Below are positions 8,910-17,958 of a stretch of DNA of 64,000 bases, one piece after another. The stretch covers positions 1 through 64,000 of the forward strand of contig NZ_JAWDKD010000020.1 of NCBI RefSeq assembly GCF_032714475.1, read 5' to 3'. The notes below the pieces were generated by a model. That model ran no database searches. It was given only the letters and a program-made list of their open reading frames with translations, and was not told where the DNA came from. The stretch's first letter is position 1. Each line of letters starts with the position of its first letter. Made by a program: the position numbers and the translations under genes. Source of the DNA: Methanolapillus africanus. Lineage in GTDB: Archaea > Halobacteriota > Methanosarcinia > Methanosarcinales > Methanosarcinaceae.

Positions 8910-9587
8910 TCAGTCGTTTTCTTCCCGCAGCTGTTTTTCAAACAATTCCATAAATTCTAACCGTTCTTTTGCAATCCGTTTTGCAGTTTCCGTATTCAGC
9001 CTATTCGGAATTTCCTGCGGTTTGTAGCTCATATACGCGTAAAACCCTTCGACCGGATCTTTTGTGTAAACCGTCTTTTTAGAACTGCCTTTATCAATTC
9101 CGGTCAAACATTTCAGCATTCGAAGCGACCCCATCGAATAAACGGATCGAAAAACACCGACGGCGCCGAGTGCATCTAACCGGTCTGCGTCTTGTAAAAT
9201 TTGAGCTTCAATCGCCTCCGGTTTTTGTCCGGAACTGAATCGGTGGGACAGAATTATGCTGCTGACAGCTGAAATATCGGCATCTGAAATTGTTTCCGGA
9301 TATTTTTGCTGCTCACTCTTTAGAAAATCAAAAGCCATTTCCGACCCGTAAACGGCGTGGTCGCCGCCAATCTCGTTTTCTTTGGGCGTTCCGACGTCGT
9401 GCAAAAGCGTGGCGAGCCGGATTAAAAAAAGGTTGCCGCCTTCGGTCTGTTGAAGAAAAACGGCGTTTTTTTCCACGCGAAAAACATGACCGATGTCGTG
9501 AGACGTCGTTTCATTGTCTAAAATTTGAATCATATATTGGCGGGCGTTTTCAATGATTTGAAGCTGCGCCGCCGATAGATTTGTCAT
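8910..9587 (-). CDS. HD-domain phosphohydrolase
   Basis: A 225-residue soluble protein of the HD superfamily of metal-dependent phosphohydrolases. Metal ligands in order are the His in TSHDIGHVFRV, HD in TLLHDVGTP, the His in LSHRFSS, and Asp in DADRLDALGA. This arrangement is found in uncharacterised archaeal and bacterial HD proteins (YedJ-like); the substrate, probably a nucleotide or phosphoester, is unknown. The frame is open to 9647, but the ATG at 9587 is preceded by GGTGAAAAC and fits family N-termini better. It lies downstream of and in the same direction as the phosphopantothenate synthetase gene, about 105 bp away. Confidence 0.9.
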   Translation of the reverse strand: MTNLSAAQLQIIENARQYMIQILDNETTSHDIGHVFRVEKNAVFLQQTEGGNLFLIRLATLLHDVGTPKENEIGGDHAVYGSEMAFDFLKSEQQKYPETISDADISAVSSIILSHRFSSGQKPEAIEAQILQDADRLDALGAVGVFRSVYSMGSLRMLKCLTGIDKGSSKKTVYTKDPVEGFYAYMSYKPQEIPNRLNTETAKRIAKERLEFMELFEKQLREEND

Positions 9588-9692
9588 GTTTTCACCGGAT
9601 TTTGAAATTTGAAATTTAAAATTTGAAATATTCAGATGGTGGCTCAACTCAATTTTGTAAAGTCTGTTCTGAAAAATCGAGGTGGATGGAAA

Positions 9693-10562
9693 TTATTCCA
9701 TCATCAAGTCGGCGCCGCGCATCAACACTCTTTTGCGTATTTCAGCCCGCTTTTCCATTTCTTCGACTTCTTCCGGCGTCGGTCCTTTGGGCGTCGGGTC
9801 GATGCCTAATAGCTCGTTCTGCTTTTCGGTCAAATGCTCTTTCATTTCTTCAAGCGCGTCCGCCAAAACCATTTTGTTGTCATACTGCTCGATAACTTCC
9901 CAAAGTTCATTTTTGCTCAACAGCACCAGTTCCGGAATCATTTGAATCATGTTCGAAATCGCGCGCGTCAAATTGTCGACGATGCTCACGTGCGCCGTTT
10001 GTGCGGTTCGCGAGAGCGGATTTAAATCAACTGTAATCACAAGTTTCTCCATTTCCGTCAAAGCTTTGCAGCGGTCGCCGTCTTCCAAAGGAACAAAAAC
10101 AACGTCTGCCGCAAAAATACCGTCGCGTTCCACTTTGGCGCGTTCGTGGTCCAAATTCAGCAGCGGTTCAGCGTTTTCGCCCAAAACGCAGCTTGCGTCG
10201 TATTTTTTGAGTTCGTCGACGATTTTTTTGACGCGTTCGGGCGTCCGGTGGAAAAGATTGACTTCCAATTTTGAACCGGTGAGTTCCGCCAGTTCGACCA
10301 GTTCTTTCGGAACAAGAGCGGCGGCGTTTCCGTTCACGGAAATCACCGGATTTTCTGCCAAAAGAAGAAGACAGGCGGCAGCCGTTTCCGCGTGTTCCGC
10401 ACTGGCAATTGTTTTTTCGCCGATGAGATAATCGAAAGCTTCGCCGCGGCCTTGAGCGGTCAAACCTTGCTGGCTTGTCAAACCACGATTGACGCCGGAG
10501 ACGATTTTTTCGCGGGCAATCAAGGATTCGTAACGAGGATGATTTTTGGGGATTTCTGTCAT
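9693..10562 (-). CDS. 4-phosphopantoate--beta-alanine ligase (archaeal phosphopantothenate synthetase)
   Basis: ATP-dependent condensation of 4-phosphopantoate with beta-alanine to 4'-phosphopantothenate, the archaeal substitute for bacterial PanC in coenzyme A synthesis. The 289-residue protein carries the family N-terminus IPKNHPRYESLIAREKIVSG, the GRGEAFDYLIGE segment, and VTVDLNPLSRTAQTAHVSIV near residue 205. A charged C-terminal tail (Pro/Glu/Arg/Met) is slightly longer than usual. AAAGGTAAATTT before the ATG supports the start. No other CoA gene is next to it. A composite repeat lies upstream. Confidence 0.93.
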   Translation of the reverse strand: MTEIPKNHPRYESLIAREKIVSGVNRGLTSQQGLTAQGRGEAFDYLIGEKTIASAEHAETAAACLLLLAENPVISVNGNAAALVPKELVELAELTGSKLEVNLFHRTPERVKKIVDELKKYDASCVLGENAEPLLNLDHERAKVERDGIFAADVVFVPLEDGDRCKALTEMEKLVITVDLNPLSRTAQTAHVSIVDNLTRAISNMIQMIPELVLLSKNELWEVIEQYDNKMVLADALEEMKEHLTEKQNELLGIDPTPKGPTPEEVEEMEKRAEIRKRVLMRGADLMME

Positions 10563-10658
10563 AAATTTACCTTTTTATTATTCTGTTATTCTGATGGGAG
10601 AAAATAGGTGTTCGCATTAATTACTGTTTTGTTTGTTTGGTTTTGTTTTTTCTGAATG

Positions 10659-11147
10659 TCGAGCAAACCAACCCGCAAACATTCCTATTAAAATCAAGCA
10701 AACCATCCCGCAAAATCAGACGCTTTGCGTCTGTATTTTGCGGATTCCGATCAGCAAGATGCAATTATTTGGAAATACAGATTGCACCCTCAGTTGACTA
10801 TTTTATAATTTCAGTTTGCACCTACGGGTGACTGTTTTTTAGTTTCAGTTTGCACCTACGGGTGACTATTTTTTAGTTTCAGTTTGCATCTACTGTTTCC
10901 AACAATACACCTTTTTCTTGTTCCGATTTTCAGCAGCAGGTTCCAACAATACACATGACACTTTTCTCAGTTTTACGCACGTTACCACTGTATCCAATCC
11001 CACTCATCGGATTCCGATTAAACAGACGCGAAACGCGTCTGTTTAATCGGGTTGGTTTGTATGACATCAAAAATAAAATGAGTTGCCCCGTTTTAAAAAA
11101 CTCAAAATGAAAACGTGTCGCCATAACGCGCGCGCCCGCTGCCCGCC
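10659..11147 (-). repeat. Composite palindromic element, copy 4
   Basis: Opposite orientation to copy 1. From left: degenerate AGCAAACCAACCCGC, then AAGCAAACCATCCCG with hairpin 10710-10745 (CAAAAT arms with a bulged A), internal repeats 10770-10945 carrying TTGCACCTACGGGTGACT units of 34 bp, hairpin 11014-11050 (ATTAAACAGACGCG arms, AAA loop), then the GC-rich motif in reverse at 11114-11147 (GTGTCGCCATAACGCGCGCG). The internal GTGTATTGTTGGAACCTGCT segment is shared with copy 1. It fills the 10563-11280 gap. Confidence 0.85.
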
Positions 11148-11280
11148 AAAAAAACGGAAACCGAAAACCAAACCCCAAAACTTGCCGTCAGTTTCAGAAA
11201 CGATTAAATAAGAAAGAGAAGGAGAATTATAAAAATAGAAATCAAAAATAAAAAATAAAATCAAAATCGGAGAAATAAAA

Positions 11281-11934
11281 ATGATTGACCTTCACACACA
11301 CACACTTTTCAGCGACGGCGTTCTGATTCCAAGCGAGCACGTTCGCCGCGCTATTGTTCACGGCTATTCCGCCATCGCCATGACGGATCACGCCGATTTT
11401 ACCAATTTCGATTGGATCATCTCGTCCCTTGAAAAAGCCAAATATTTGGAAAAGGAATGGGACATCACCGTTTTGTCCGGTATTGAAATTACACACGTTC
11501 CGCCCGCCAAAATCGACGCGCTCGCCAAAAAGGCGAAAGACGCCGGCGCCGACATCGTTGTTGTTCACGGCGAAACGATTGTCGAACCGGTTGCGACCGG
11601 TACAAATCTTGCCTCTGTGAAATCGAAATATGTGGATATTCTGGCGCATCCTGGATTTCTGACAATCGAAGAAGCGGAACTCGCCCGCGACAATGATGTT
11701 TGCATCGAAATTACGGCCCGCAGCGGACACAACCGGACAAACGGCCACGTCTCCAAAATCGCAACGGAAGCGAAAGCAAAAATCGTTTGCAACACCGACG
11801 CCCACAATCCGGGAGACATGATCACGAAAGAAACAGCCATGAATATTCTGAAAGGCGCCGGACTTTCCGAAAAACAAGCTGAAACTGCATTTTTGAATTC
11901 GGCGGAACTGGTCAAAACGCTGAAGAAATATTGA
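11281..11934 (+). CDS. PHP-domain metal-dependent phosphatase (histidinol-phosphatase-like)
   Basis: A 217-residue stand-alone PHP domain. Metal ligands are visible in order: HTHT at residues 4-7, D in LFSDG, H in MTDHADF, E in LSGIEITH, H in VVHGE, H in LAHPGF, and D/H in NTDAHNPGD. PHP proteins hydrolyse phosphoesters with a trinuclear metal centre; this archaeal subgroup is usually annotated as histidinol phosphatase-like, but its substrate is unproven. GGAGA precedes the ATG. The gene lies downstream of a composite repeat and no histidine genes are near. Confidence 0.9.
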   Translation: MIDLHTHTLFSDGVLIPSEHVRRAIVHGYSAIAMTDHADFTNFDWIISSLEKAKYLEKEWDITVLSGIEITHVPPAKIDALAKKAKDAGADIVVVHGETIVEPVATGTNLASVKSKYVDILAHPGFLTIEEAELARDNDVCIEITARSGHNRTNGHVSKIATEAKAKIVCNTDAHNPGDMITKETAMNILKGAGLSEKQAETAFLNSAELVKTLKKY

Positions 11935-12046
11935 AATTTTAAATATTTTAAAATTTCAATATTTGAATTTTCATCTTTTTAATTTCAATATTTTTAATTT
12001 TCATTTTTTTAAATTTATATTATTTTAAAAATAGTTTAGCAAGTCA

Positions 12047-12060
12047 CAAATTATATATTC
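12047..12060 (+). promoter_or_regulatory. TATA box of a probably leaderless transcript
   Basis: AAATTATATATTC is centred about 28 bp before the ATG at 12082, with no ribosome site between. In archaea transcription starts about 25 bp after the TATA centre, so the mRNA would begin close to the start codon. Confidence 0.5.
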
Positions 12061-12081
12061 TGGTTTAATCTTTTTTTCTTT

Positions 12082-12729
12082 ATGGAAACGAATACAGATG
12101 ATTTTGTGAAAACCTATCTGACTTATGAAGGCAGATTGAACCGGCAGCCGTATATTATTCTTATTTTGGCTTATATCGCATTCATTTTTTTCATGTCGAT
12201 ATTGATCAACATTATTTCCATATTTTCAGGCATCCTCGCCGGATTACTCTCACTCATATTCTTAATCAGCATTCTTGTTTTCGGGATTGTTTGTCTTCTT
12301 GCCGCCATTCGCCGCCTTCATGATATGAATTTGTCCGGCTGGTGGTACATTGGTGTTGTGATCGTTTCTCTTATCCCGATCATTGGCATAATTGCCCCAA
12401 TCTGCTTGATGGCCATTGATGGAACAGTTGGTCCGAACAAATTCGGAGAAGATCCGAAAGGCCGAAATCCGATAACGTATGAAAATAACAATGTCAACAG
12501 CACAACCGGCGCAGCCAACGCAACCAACAATGCAGCAGATGTAAATGCTGAAAAAGCCGCCCTTGGAAACGGCAACAGCGTTAACAATAACGATAACAAC
12601 AGTATAAACAATGAAAACCGCAACGTCAGCGACAGCAACGCCGGTGACAACAGCAATACCAACAGCAGCACAAATGATAACAATAACCGTTCCAACGACA
12701 ACGATGACGACACCATCGGTCAATTTTAA
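12082..12729 (+). CDS. DUF805 membrane protein with Asn-rich tail
   Basis: A 215-residue protein. Residues about 10-130 are a DUF805 domain: YEGRLNRQPYI near the start, three to four membrane helices, the signature RRLHDMNLSGWW, and GPNKFGEDPKGRNPI. The last 85 residues are low complexity, dominated by Asn with Ser, Asp, Thr and Ala, and encoded by an imperfect AAC/AGC-rich repeat. DUF805 proteins are inner-membrane proteins of unknown function. The tail may be disordered or a glycosylation substrate if outside. The transcript is probably leaderless. Confidence 0.85.
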   Translation: METNTDDFVKTYLTYEGRLNRQPYIILILAYIAFIFFMSILINIISIFSGILAGLLSLIFLISILVFGIVCLLAAIRRLHDMNLSGWWYIGVVIVSLIPIIGIIAPICLMAIDGTVGPNKFGEDPKGRNPITYENNNVNSTTGAANATNNAADVNAEKAALGNGNSVNNNDNNSINNENRNVSDSNAGDNSNTNSSTNDNNNRSNDNDDDTIGQF

Positions 12730-12773
12730 GAAAAGGTTAATAATGTTATGACTCTATTAAACCCGTGATTGAT

Positions 12774-13418
12774 ATGGGCGTTATGGATAAAATTCTCGGG
12801 AAAAAAAAGAAAAAGCCTCAACGGCTTGATTGGTCTTTAGAAGACGAAAGCCGCCGGCAAAAAGATTACATTGCCAGTTCCGAATACGTGATTCCGTCCG
12901 ACAAAATCATGACCAGCATGATTCAAGAGATGGAATCCGGTCATTTCTTTTTTTCAACCAATGTTTTCTTCCGGGTGGATTATGTCGGCAAGGAAAACGA
13001 GTGGTACAAAAAGCGCGACTATACGTTCAGCACGCTGACCCTTCGGAAAAAACCGGAAGACGCGCACAAAAAAAGAACGCTTCTGCACCACGACGAACCC
13101 GCTGAAAATCCCGCGCCGCACATTTATATTTTGGAAGGCGACGGTATTTTCCTCAAGGAAAACAATTCCGGCTTGATCTGCGACACCGAAGAAACCGACT
13201 GCCACGTCTATGCGGAAATCACATACGAAGACCGCCTGATTCAAATCAAAGACTGCAAAGGATTCGAGCAAACCGATGACTGGTATGCGTTTATGCTGCT
13301 TTTCAAATTGATTGAATACTATTACAAACCATCGGGCGACAGCGTGACCGTCAAAAAAGAAAACGAAACGACGGAAAGCGGCAAGAAAGAGTCAAATAAA
13401 AAAGAAGCAAAAGAATGA
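12774..13418 (+). CDS. Conserved hypothetical protein, charged
   Basis: I do not recognise this 214-residue soluble protein. It begins MGVMDKILG followed by a run of Lys, contains a central mixed alpha/beta region rich in aromatic residues (FFFSTNVFFRVDYVG), a long helix near ADDWYAFMLLF-type sequence, and ends in a disordered Lys/Glu/Ser tail. The start is uncertain: GTG at 12765 and ATG at 12774 and 12783 are all in frame and none has a clear ribosome site. It follows the DUF805 gene by about 45 bp and may be co-transcribed with it. Confidence 0.7.
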   Translation: MGVMDKILGKKKKKPQRLDWSLEDESRRQKDYIASSEYVIPSDKIMTSMIQEMESGHFFFSTNVFFRVDYVGKENEWYKKRDYTFSTLTLRKKPEDAHKKRTLLHHDEPAENPAPHIYILEGDGIFLKENNSGLICDTEETDCHVYAEITYEDRLIQIKDCKGFEQTDDWYAFMLLFKLIEYYYKPSGDSVTVKKENETTESGKKESNKKEAKE

Positions 13419-13437
13419 ATGTGATTCATTCTTTTTT
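13411..13437 (+). terminator. Terminator overlapping the stop codon of the preceding gene
   Basis: AAGAATGAA and TTCATTCTT form a 9-bp stem with a 5-nt loop, directly followed by T residues. The hairpin includes the TGA stop at 13416-13418. Confidence 0.75.
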
Positions 13438-13653
13438 ATTTTTAATCATTCAATAATTATTCTATAAATTTAGCAATTTAATAGAATATAATTCGTTTAT
13501 ATTATATTAAAACAGAAAGAGAATTGGAATATTTTACTAAATGGGAAGATTCTGCTTGCTATTTTAATCCGATCTGAGAATTTACTTGCGGTGAAGTTAT
13601 TGCTATTGGTGAATTATTCTGAGTAAACGACTGCAGACAGTTTAACTGGTAAA

Positions 13654-13830
13654 ATGGATGAAGAAGTTTTCGGATTTCCGTATCCAGAGATTGATAATAT
13701 TATCAGACATGGTTCTAAAAAAGATACTGGTTGTTGCAGATTTGTTGATAAGAAATTCTGTGAAACATCTCATAAAAGAGAAGATATTCCGTTTTTCAAA
13801 CCAAATGTAAAACAACTATATTATAAATGA
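13654..13830 (+). CDS. Small protein of unknown function (58 aa) in an AT-rich islet
   Basis: A 58-codon frame begins MDEEVFGFPYPEIDNIIRHG and contains a Cys/His group (CC, then C and H about 20 residues later) before an IPFFKPNVKQLYYK end. It was found by reading the gap directly. Its stop is nine bases before the next start and a GAGGT ribosome site overlaps the stop, suggesting translational coupling. Codons are AT-rich compared with neighbouring long genes. Upstream sequence from 13500 shows short protein-like stretches broken by stops, so this may be the intact end of a decayed larger gene. Confidence 0.5.
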   Translation: MDEEVFGFPYPEIDNIIRHGSKKDTGCCRFVDKKFCETSHKREDIPFFKPNVKQLYYK

Positions 13831-13838
13831 GGTATAAA

Positions 13839-14408
13839 ATGACACAAAAACAAGTAATTTGTATAATTATTGCGTTTCTTTTATTTGTTGGAATATGTGG
13901 TAGTTGTATGTGGTACATTAATAATTATGAATACCCAGAACCAGATCATTATCCAGATCATATTAAAGAAATTACATTAGATCAACAGATTAAATATGAT
14001 TATAAAACAAAAGAAAGATATGTTTTAAACGAACCTATAACATTTTTATGGGATTCTGAAAAAGATAGAATAATTGATTATATATTATGGAATAGTGAAG
14101 ACGGTAGATGGCGTATCGGATATATTAACTATAAAGACACTGGATATTTGCATTATGACGATGACGGAAACGTTAAAGATGTTAATTATTATGTGACATT
14201 AGAAGACTTTACTTCTGGAGAATATGACGAACGTAAAGTTAAACATGAAATATCTGTCAACAAAATTATGAGAGAAGCAGAAGAACGAGATAAAAAAGAG
14301 ATGGAAAGACAAAGATATCTTGATTCTCTTGAAAGAACAGTAAAGGTAACGACTACAGATGAAAAAGGTAATACTGTTGTAACTTATGTAACAGTACGAC
14401 CAGAATAA
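13839..14408 (+). CDS. Membrane-anchored protein of unknown function
   Basis: A 189-residue protein with a single N-terminal membrane helix (about residues 5-27, containing IIIAFLLFVGICGSC), a middle beta-rich region with many Tyr and Asp, a charged coiled-coil-like helix (about 135-165, Glu/Arg/Lys), and a short Thr/Val-rich end. The Cys after GICGS could be a lipobox. I do not recognise the family. Codon use is strongly AT-biased (AGA, TTA, ATA frequent), unlike its neighbours, which suggests recent acquisition. GAGGT at proper spacing supports the ATG at 13839 over the one at 13827. Confidence 0.7.
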   Translation: MTQKQVICIIIAFLLFVGICGSCMWYINNYEYPEPDHYPDHIKEITLDQQIKYDYKTKERYVLNEPITFLWDSEKDRIIDYILWNSEDGRWRIGYINYKDTGYLHYDDDGNVKDVNYYVTLEDFTSGEYDERKVKHEISVNKIMREAEERDKKEMERQRYLDSLERTVKVTTTDEKGNTVVTYVTVRPE

Positions 14409-14458
14409 CATTTTTTAATCTTCAATTTTTTATTTTAAATTCTTCTGTTTTTGCTCTT

Positions 14459-15004
14459 TCATTTTTGAACCAGTTCGCTGGACCGGACCAACGGAATCAA
14501 TTCAACGCCGATTTCTTTTAAGGATTCGGTCGCTCCGGATTCACGGTCAACGATGGTGATCACGCGTTGGACGTTGGCGCCGTCTTCTTTGAGCGCTTCA
14601 ATCGCTTTTTTAACGGAACCGCCGCTGGTTGTGACGTCTTCCATTAAAATGATTTCTTTGGACAAGTCCAAATCGCCGACATAACGGCTTTTGGTGCCGT
14701 AACCTTTCACTTCTTTGCGGATAATCAGAAGCGGATATTCCGTTTCCAAAGAAACTGCTGTTGCGATCGGAACGCCGCCTAGCTCTACGCCGCCAATGAT
14801 GATTTGATCATTTTGCGTGGTCGCGGAAATGGCGTCAACCATTTCTCCGATGCAGGCTGCAATCACTTTCAATGTTTTCGGGTCGGTGCTGGCTTTTTTA
14901 ATGTCAATGTAAAAGTTGCTTTTTTGTCCGGACGACAGCGTAAATTCGCCGAATTTGACGGCGTCGCACGCAATGAGCGCGTCCACAACAATTTGGTTAT
15001 CCAT
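14459..15004 (-). CDS. pyrE: Orotate phosphoribosyltransferase
   Basis: Converts orotate and PRPP to orotidine 5'-monophosphate in pyrimidine synthesis. The 181-residue protein has the typical N-terminal FGEFTLSSGQKSNFYIDIKK, the mobile-loop Lys region (RKEVKGYGTK), and the PRPP-binding motif IILMEDVTTSGGS. Length is normal for archaeal PyrE. ATG at 15004 is preferred over an in-frame TTG at 15013. It converges with the AT-rich islet gene, and T-rich sequence between them could serve as terminator on either strand. No other pyr gene is adjacent. Confidence 0.95.
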   Translation of the reverse strand: MDNQIVVDALIACDAVKFGEFTLSSGQKSNFYIDIKKASTDPKTLKVIAACIGEMVDAISATTQNDQIIIGGVELGGVPIATAVSLETEYPLLIIRKEVKGYGTKSRYVGDLDLSKEIILMEDVTTSGGSVKKAIEALKEDGANVQRVITIVDRESGATESLKEIGVELIPLVRSSELVQK

Positions 15005-15221
15005 GATGATCAACGGGTATCACTCTCAAAAAAGGAACTGATAAAATGAAGTCTAATGAAACGGAACTTGAAAAAAACCAAATTAAGATCAAATTAAAAT
15101 TAAATCAGAGAATTAAATCGTAAAACGAAGCTATTAAAGTAACCATTTAAATTAAAAAAATTAATTTTAAAAAATAAATAACAATAAAATGAGTTTTCTC
15201 ATTTTATTGAAATTTATGACA

Positions 15222-16148
15222 TCATTGAGATGACGATTTTGTGTTGTTGTTAATGATTTCTTTCAACGCGTTCACTTCGGAAACGAAGGAGACGCCGTTT
15301 GTGCTTTCGATGTAGAACTTGAATGTGTCGCCATCTTCAGAAATCTTGTACGTCACGCCGTTTGAGCTGCCGTTGACGGAACGGTCTGTAATGCTTTGTT
15401 TAACGCCAGCGGACGCGTTAATGAAAACGCTTTCCAGTTGGTAAGTTTCGTTGGAAAGAATGCTGGTGCGCTGGTAATATTGACTGTAGTTGCTGCCGTC
15501 GTTGGCGCGGAAAACAATCATGTCTTCAAAATTGGAGACGTCGTCTGTTTTGGACAAAATGTAATCAAAGTTGGTGGACACGTTGGTTCCGCCGTCGTTG
15601 ACGTCCAAAGCGCGTTTGGTCAAATCAGTTGTCGGGTAGGACAACAACACCGGATTTCCGTCGACAAGATACTGCGGCGTCGGGTTGACGATCAGCATGC
15701 TGTAATTGTTGTATTTGTCATATTGCGGTCCGATGGATTTGTTGCCGTAGACAGTCACGTTTCCGTTGTTGTCGCTGACGGTGTAGTATTCCAGAATTCC
15801 GGTCGGATAAGAACCGATCAAAACTTTGGAAATCGTGGTTCCCGGGAACACCTGAGTTGAAATGTTGTCGGTCGGATAGATGTTCACGATTTGCGCGCTG
15901 ACAGTTCCGGACGGCAAGTGCTTCACGCCGTCTTTCAAGTTGGTGTAAGTGAAATTGATGTCTTTTCCGGGCATTTCCGACATGGGGACCGTATAAAGAG
16001 AATTGTTGGTTTCATTGGTTGCATTCGGATTGTCGGGATTATTGTTCACCAACAGAGCAACGGACGCTACGAAAAGGGAGCCGATCATTAAAACGATAAA
16101 TAAAACCGCTCCAAACTTCATTATTTTGCTTTTACCTTCATCAGCCAT
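15222..16148 (-). CDS. Membrane-anchored exported protein, unknown function
   Basis: A 308-residue protein with a short basic N-terminus, one membrane helix (about residues 12-33) and a large extracellular region rich in Asn, Ser and Thr with many N-glycosylation sequons (for example NATNETNNS, NYS, NGS). The body looks beta-rich with regularly spaced Tyr/Val strands. I do not recognise a domain; it resembles lineage-specific hypothetical surface proteins of Methanosarcinales. AGGTGTAAAC before the ATG supports the start. Confidence 0.75.
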   Translation of the reverse strand: MADEGKSKIMKFGAVLFIVLMIGSLFVASVALLVNNNPDNPNATNETNNSLYTVPMSEMPGKDINFTYTNLKDGVKHLPSGTVSAQIVNIYPTDNISTQVFPGTTISKVLIGSYPTGILEYYTVSDNNGNVTVYGNKSIGPQYDKYNNYSMLIVNPTPQYLVDGNPVLLSYPTTDLTKRALDVNDGGTNVSTNFDYILSKTDDVSNFEDMIVFRANDGSNYSQYYQRTSILSNETYQLESVFINASAGVKQSITDRSVNGSSNGVTYKISEDGDTFKFYIESTNGVSFVSEVNALKEIINNNTKSSSQ

Positions 16149-16433
16149 GTTTACACCTGAATTGACCGAAATATTTCAATCGGATTCAATTTGAATTAAT
16201 GGAACAGAAAAGCACTTTCCTCCTATAAATAAATTCACAAAAACGAAAAATAATGACAAACAAAATCATCCGCAAAATGATAACAAAAAAGCAAATAAAA
16301 CAACCCAAAAGCGATAAGGAAACAACAGAAAAGCGATAATGAAACGACAAATGAAATAATAACAAGAAAGGAATGAAAAAAGGAAAGAAAAAATAAAAAA
16401 AAGAAAGGAAAAGAGAAGGAAAATGAAAAACGA
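16149..16433. other. A-rich intergenic region
   Basis: No gene, hairpin or composite repeat is seen. The plus strand is extremely purine-rich (A with AAGAA/GAAAG blocks) from 16240 to 16420, which on the minus strand forms a T/C-rich 3' trailer for the aldolase gene; such pyrimidine tracts can terminate archaeal transcription. Confidence 0.4.
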
Positions 16434-17357
16434 TTATTTTCCTTCCAAAATTTTCAGCGCTTCGTCAATGCCGGCGCCTTCGACGGTGATCGCATAAACC
16501 GCATTGCACATTCGGATGGCTTCGTCCAAAGATTTTTGGTGGATGTTGCGTCCGGTCGCGTTGCCGCAAACGCCGCCCGTATGGATTTGTTTGTAAAGCT
16601 CTTTGATAAAGGCGTCCGAGGCCGCGCTGGAACCGCCGGCGCAAACGACTTTCGTCCGTCCGGCCGCTTTCACAGCTTCTTGTAAAAGAACCGCAGCGTC
16701 TGTTCCGTCTTTGGATTTCGGAGAATTCACTTTGACGAAGTCGGAATTCAGGCAAGCGCCGACGCCGGTCGCGCCGGCGATGAGGTGGCTGTCTTTTTCA
16801 TCGGCGACGGCTTTGCCGCGCGGGTAAATCCAAAGAACCGTGATGAGTCCGTACTGGTGGGCTTCATAGATGAGCTGCGCCGCTTCGGTGAGCATATCGG
16901 CTTCATATTCGCTGCCCAAATAGATGGTGTAGCCGATGCCGAGAATGTCGAGCCCGCTGTTTTCTTTGAACTCGGCGATTTGTTCCATGTCGTAGAGCTG
17001 GCCGCTGTACGGGTCGTCCTGCTCGGTTTTAACCAAATGGGTTTTGGAATTCATTTTCACCAAATAGGGCAATTTCGGATAGTCCATGCCGTAGCGGGCG
17101 ATGAGTCCGAGCTGGGTCGCGAAAACGCCGATCCGGGATCCGGCGGCGATTTTAAACAAGTGTTCCGGGTCGTTGTCGTCGGCCGGAATGCCTTTGCCGC
17201 AAAAATCGTCGTTTAAGTGCTCGATTTTTTGGTCGCCCGCAAAAAGCATCAAATTGCCGCTGTTTTGCGTGATTTTCAGATAATTTTGAATATAGTCGTC
17301 ACGAGCGTCGCGGGGGACGTCTAAAGGAACAAGAACATCTTTTTCAGTGATCTTCAT
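16434..17357 (-). CDS. Class I fructose-bisphosphate aldolase, DeoC/LacD (DhnA) family
   Basis: A 307-residue TIM-barrel aldolase of the archaeal class I type. Schiff-base chemistry is inferred from the family and from the Lys in WIYPRGKAV at the end of a barrel strand; the C-terminal phosphate site is in VCAGGSSAASDAF and GGVCGNATGRNIHQ. Related enzymes act in gluconeogenesis (FBP aldolase) or in the archaeal aromatic pathway (ADH synthase), and sequence alone does not decide between them; the length and the GDQKIEHLN start fit the fructose-bisphosphate aldolase-like subgroup. GAGGTT precedes the ATG. It lies downstream of a tRNA cluster. Confidence 0.88.
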   Translation of the reverse strand: MKITEKDVLVPLDVPRDARDDYIQNYLKITQNSGNLMLFAGDQKIEHLNDDFCGKGIPADDNDPEHLFKIAAGSRIGVFATQLGLIARYGMDYPKLPYLVKMNSKTHLVKTEQDDPYSGQLYDMEQIAEFKENSGLDILGIGYTIYLGSEYEADMLTEAAQLIYEAHQYGLITVLWIYPRGKAVADEKDSHLIAGATGVGACLNSDFVKVNSPKSKDGTDAAVLLQEAVKAAGRTKVVCAGGSSAASDAFIKELYKQIHTGGVCGNATGRNIHQKSLDEAIRMCNAVYAITVEGAGIDEALKILEGK

Positions 17358-17472
17358 AAAAACAACCTCTCATGGATTAAAATGAAAATAAGGATTGAAA
17401 ATGTAAAGGGCATGGTTATATTAAAACTGTCCGCTAATCAAATAAATAAAAAGAAAAAAGAGGAAAATACAG

Positions 17473-17545
17473 CGCCGCCTACAGGGCTCGAACCTGTGAC
17501 ATTCTGGTTAACAGCCAGACACTCTACCATCTGAGTTAAGGCGGC
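17473..17545 (-). tRNA. tRNA-Asn(GTT), copy 1
   Basis: Full cloverleaf on the minus strand: acceptor GCCGCCT/AGGCGGC, D stem ACTC/GAGT, anticodon stem TCTGG/CCAGA with loop CTGTTAA (anticodon GTT), T stem ACAGG/CCTGT with TTCGAGC, and discriminator G. CCA is not encoded. The same sequence recurs at 17711-17783 and 18095-18167. Confidence 0.96.
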
Positions 17546-17710
17546 ACATTATGAATCTATTTTGAAACGGACATTTCTCGTCCGGTTTCATTTTTGTTCG
17601 TTATTCATTTAACATGAATTTATATGAAAATTACTAACAGTTATAATTTAACACAAGTTCAAAAATCAAATCATTCGACTTGATTTTTGGAGATTGTTTT
17701 TAAAACCAAG

Positions 17711-17783
17711 CGCCGCCTACAGGGCTCGAACCTGTGACATTCTGGTTAACAGCCAGACACTCTACCATCTGAGTTAAGGCGGC
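17711..17783 (-). tRNA. tRNA-Asn(GTT), copy 2
   Basis: Identical to the copy at 17473-17545 throughout the mature sequence. Its 3' flank (on the plus strand TTTTAAAACCAAGC just before it) matches that of copy 3, so copies 2 and 3 share more than the mature tRNA. Confidence 0.96.
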
Positions 17784-17885
17784 ATATGCTGAATTATCTT
17801 GAATATCGTGTTTTGCGATTTTTCAGGAAATAATTACTTGTGGTTATATTCAAGGATACTGTATATCCTATATATACTTTTTGAA

Positions 17886-17958
17886 TGGGCCTGACAGGAT
17901 TTGAACCAGTGACAACTCGGTTATGAGCCGAGCACTCTAACCGCTAAGTTACAGGCCC
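17886..17958 (-). tRNA. tRNA with CAT anticodon (elongator Met, or Ile2)
   Basis: Acceptor GGGCCTG/CAGGCCC, anticodon stem CTCGG/CCGAG with loop CTCATAA, and discriminator A. The acceptor differs from archaeal initiator tRNA. A CAT anticodon fits elongator methionine or an isoleucine tRNA whose wobble C is converted to agmatidine; I cannot decide. The T stem ACTGG/CCTGT has a central T-T mismatch. Confidence 0.9.
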
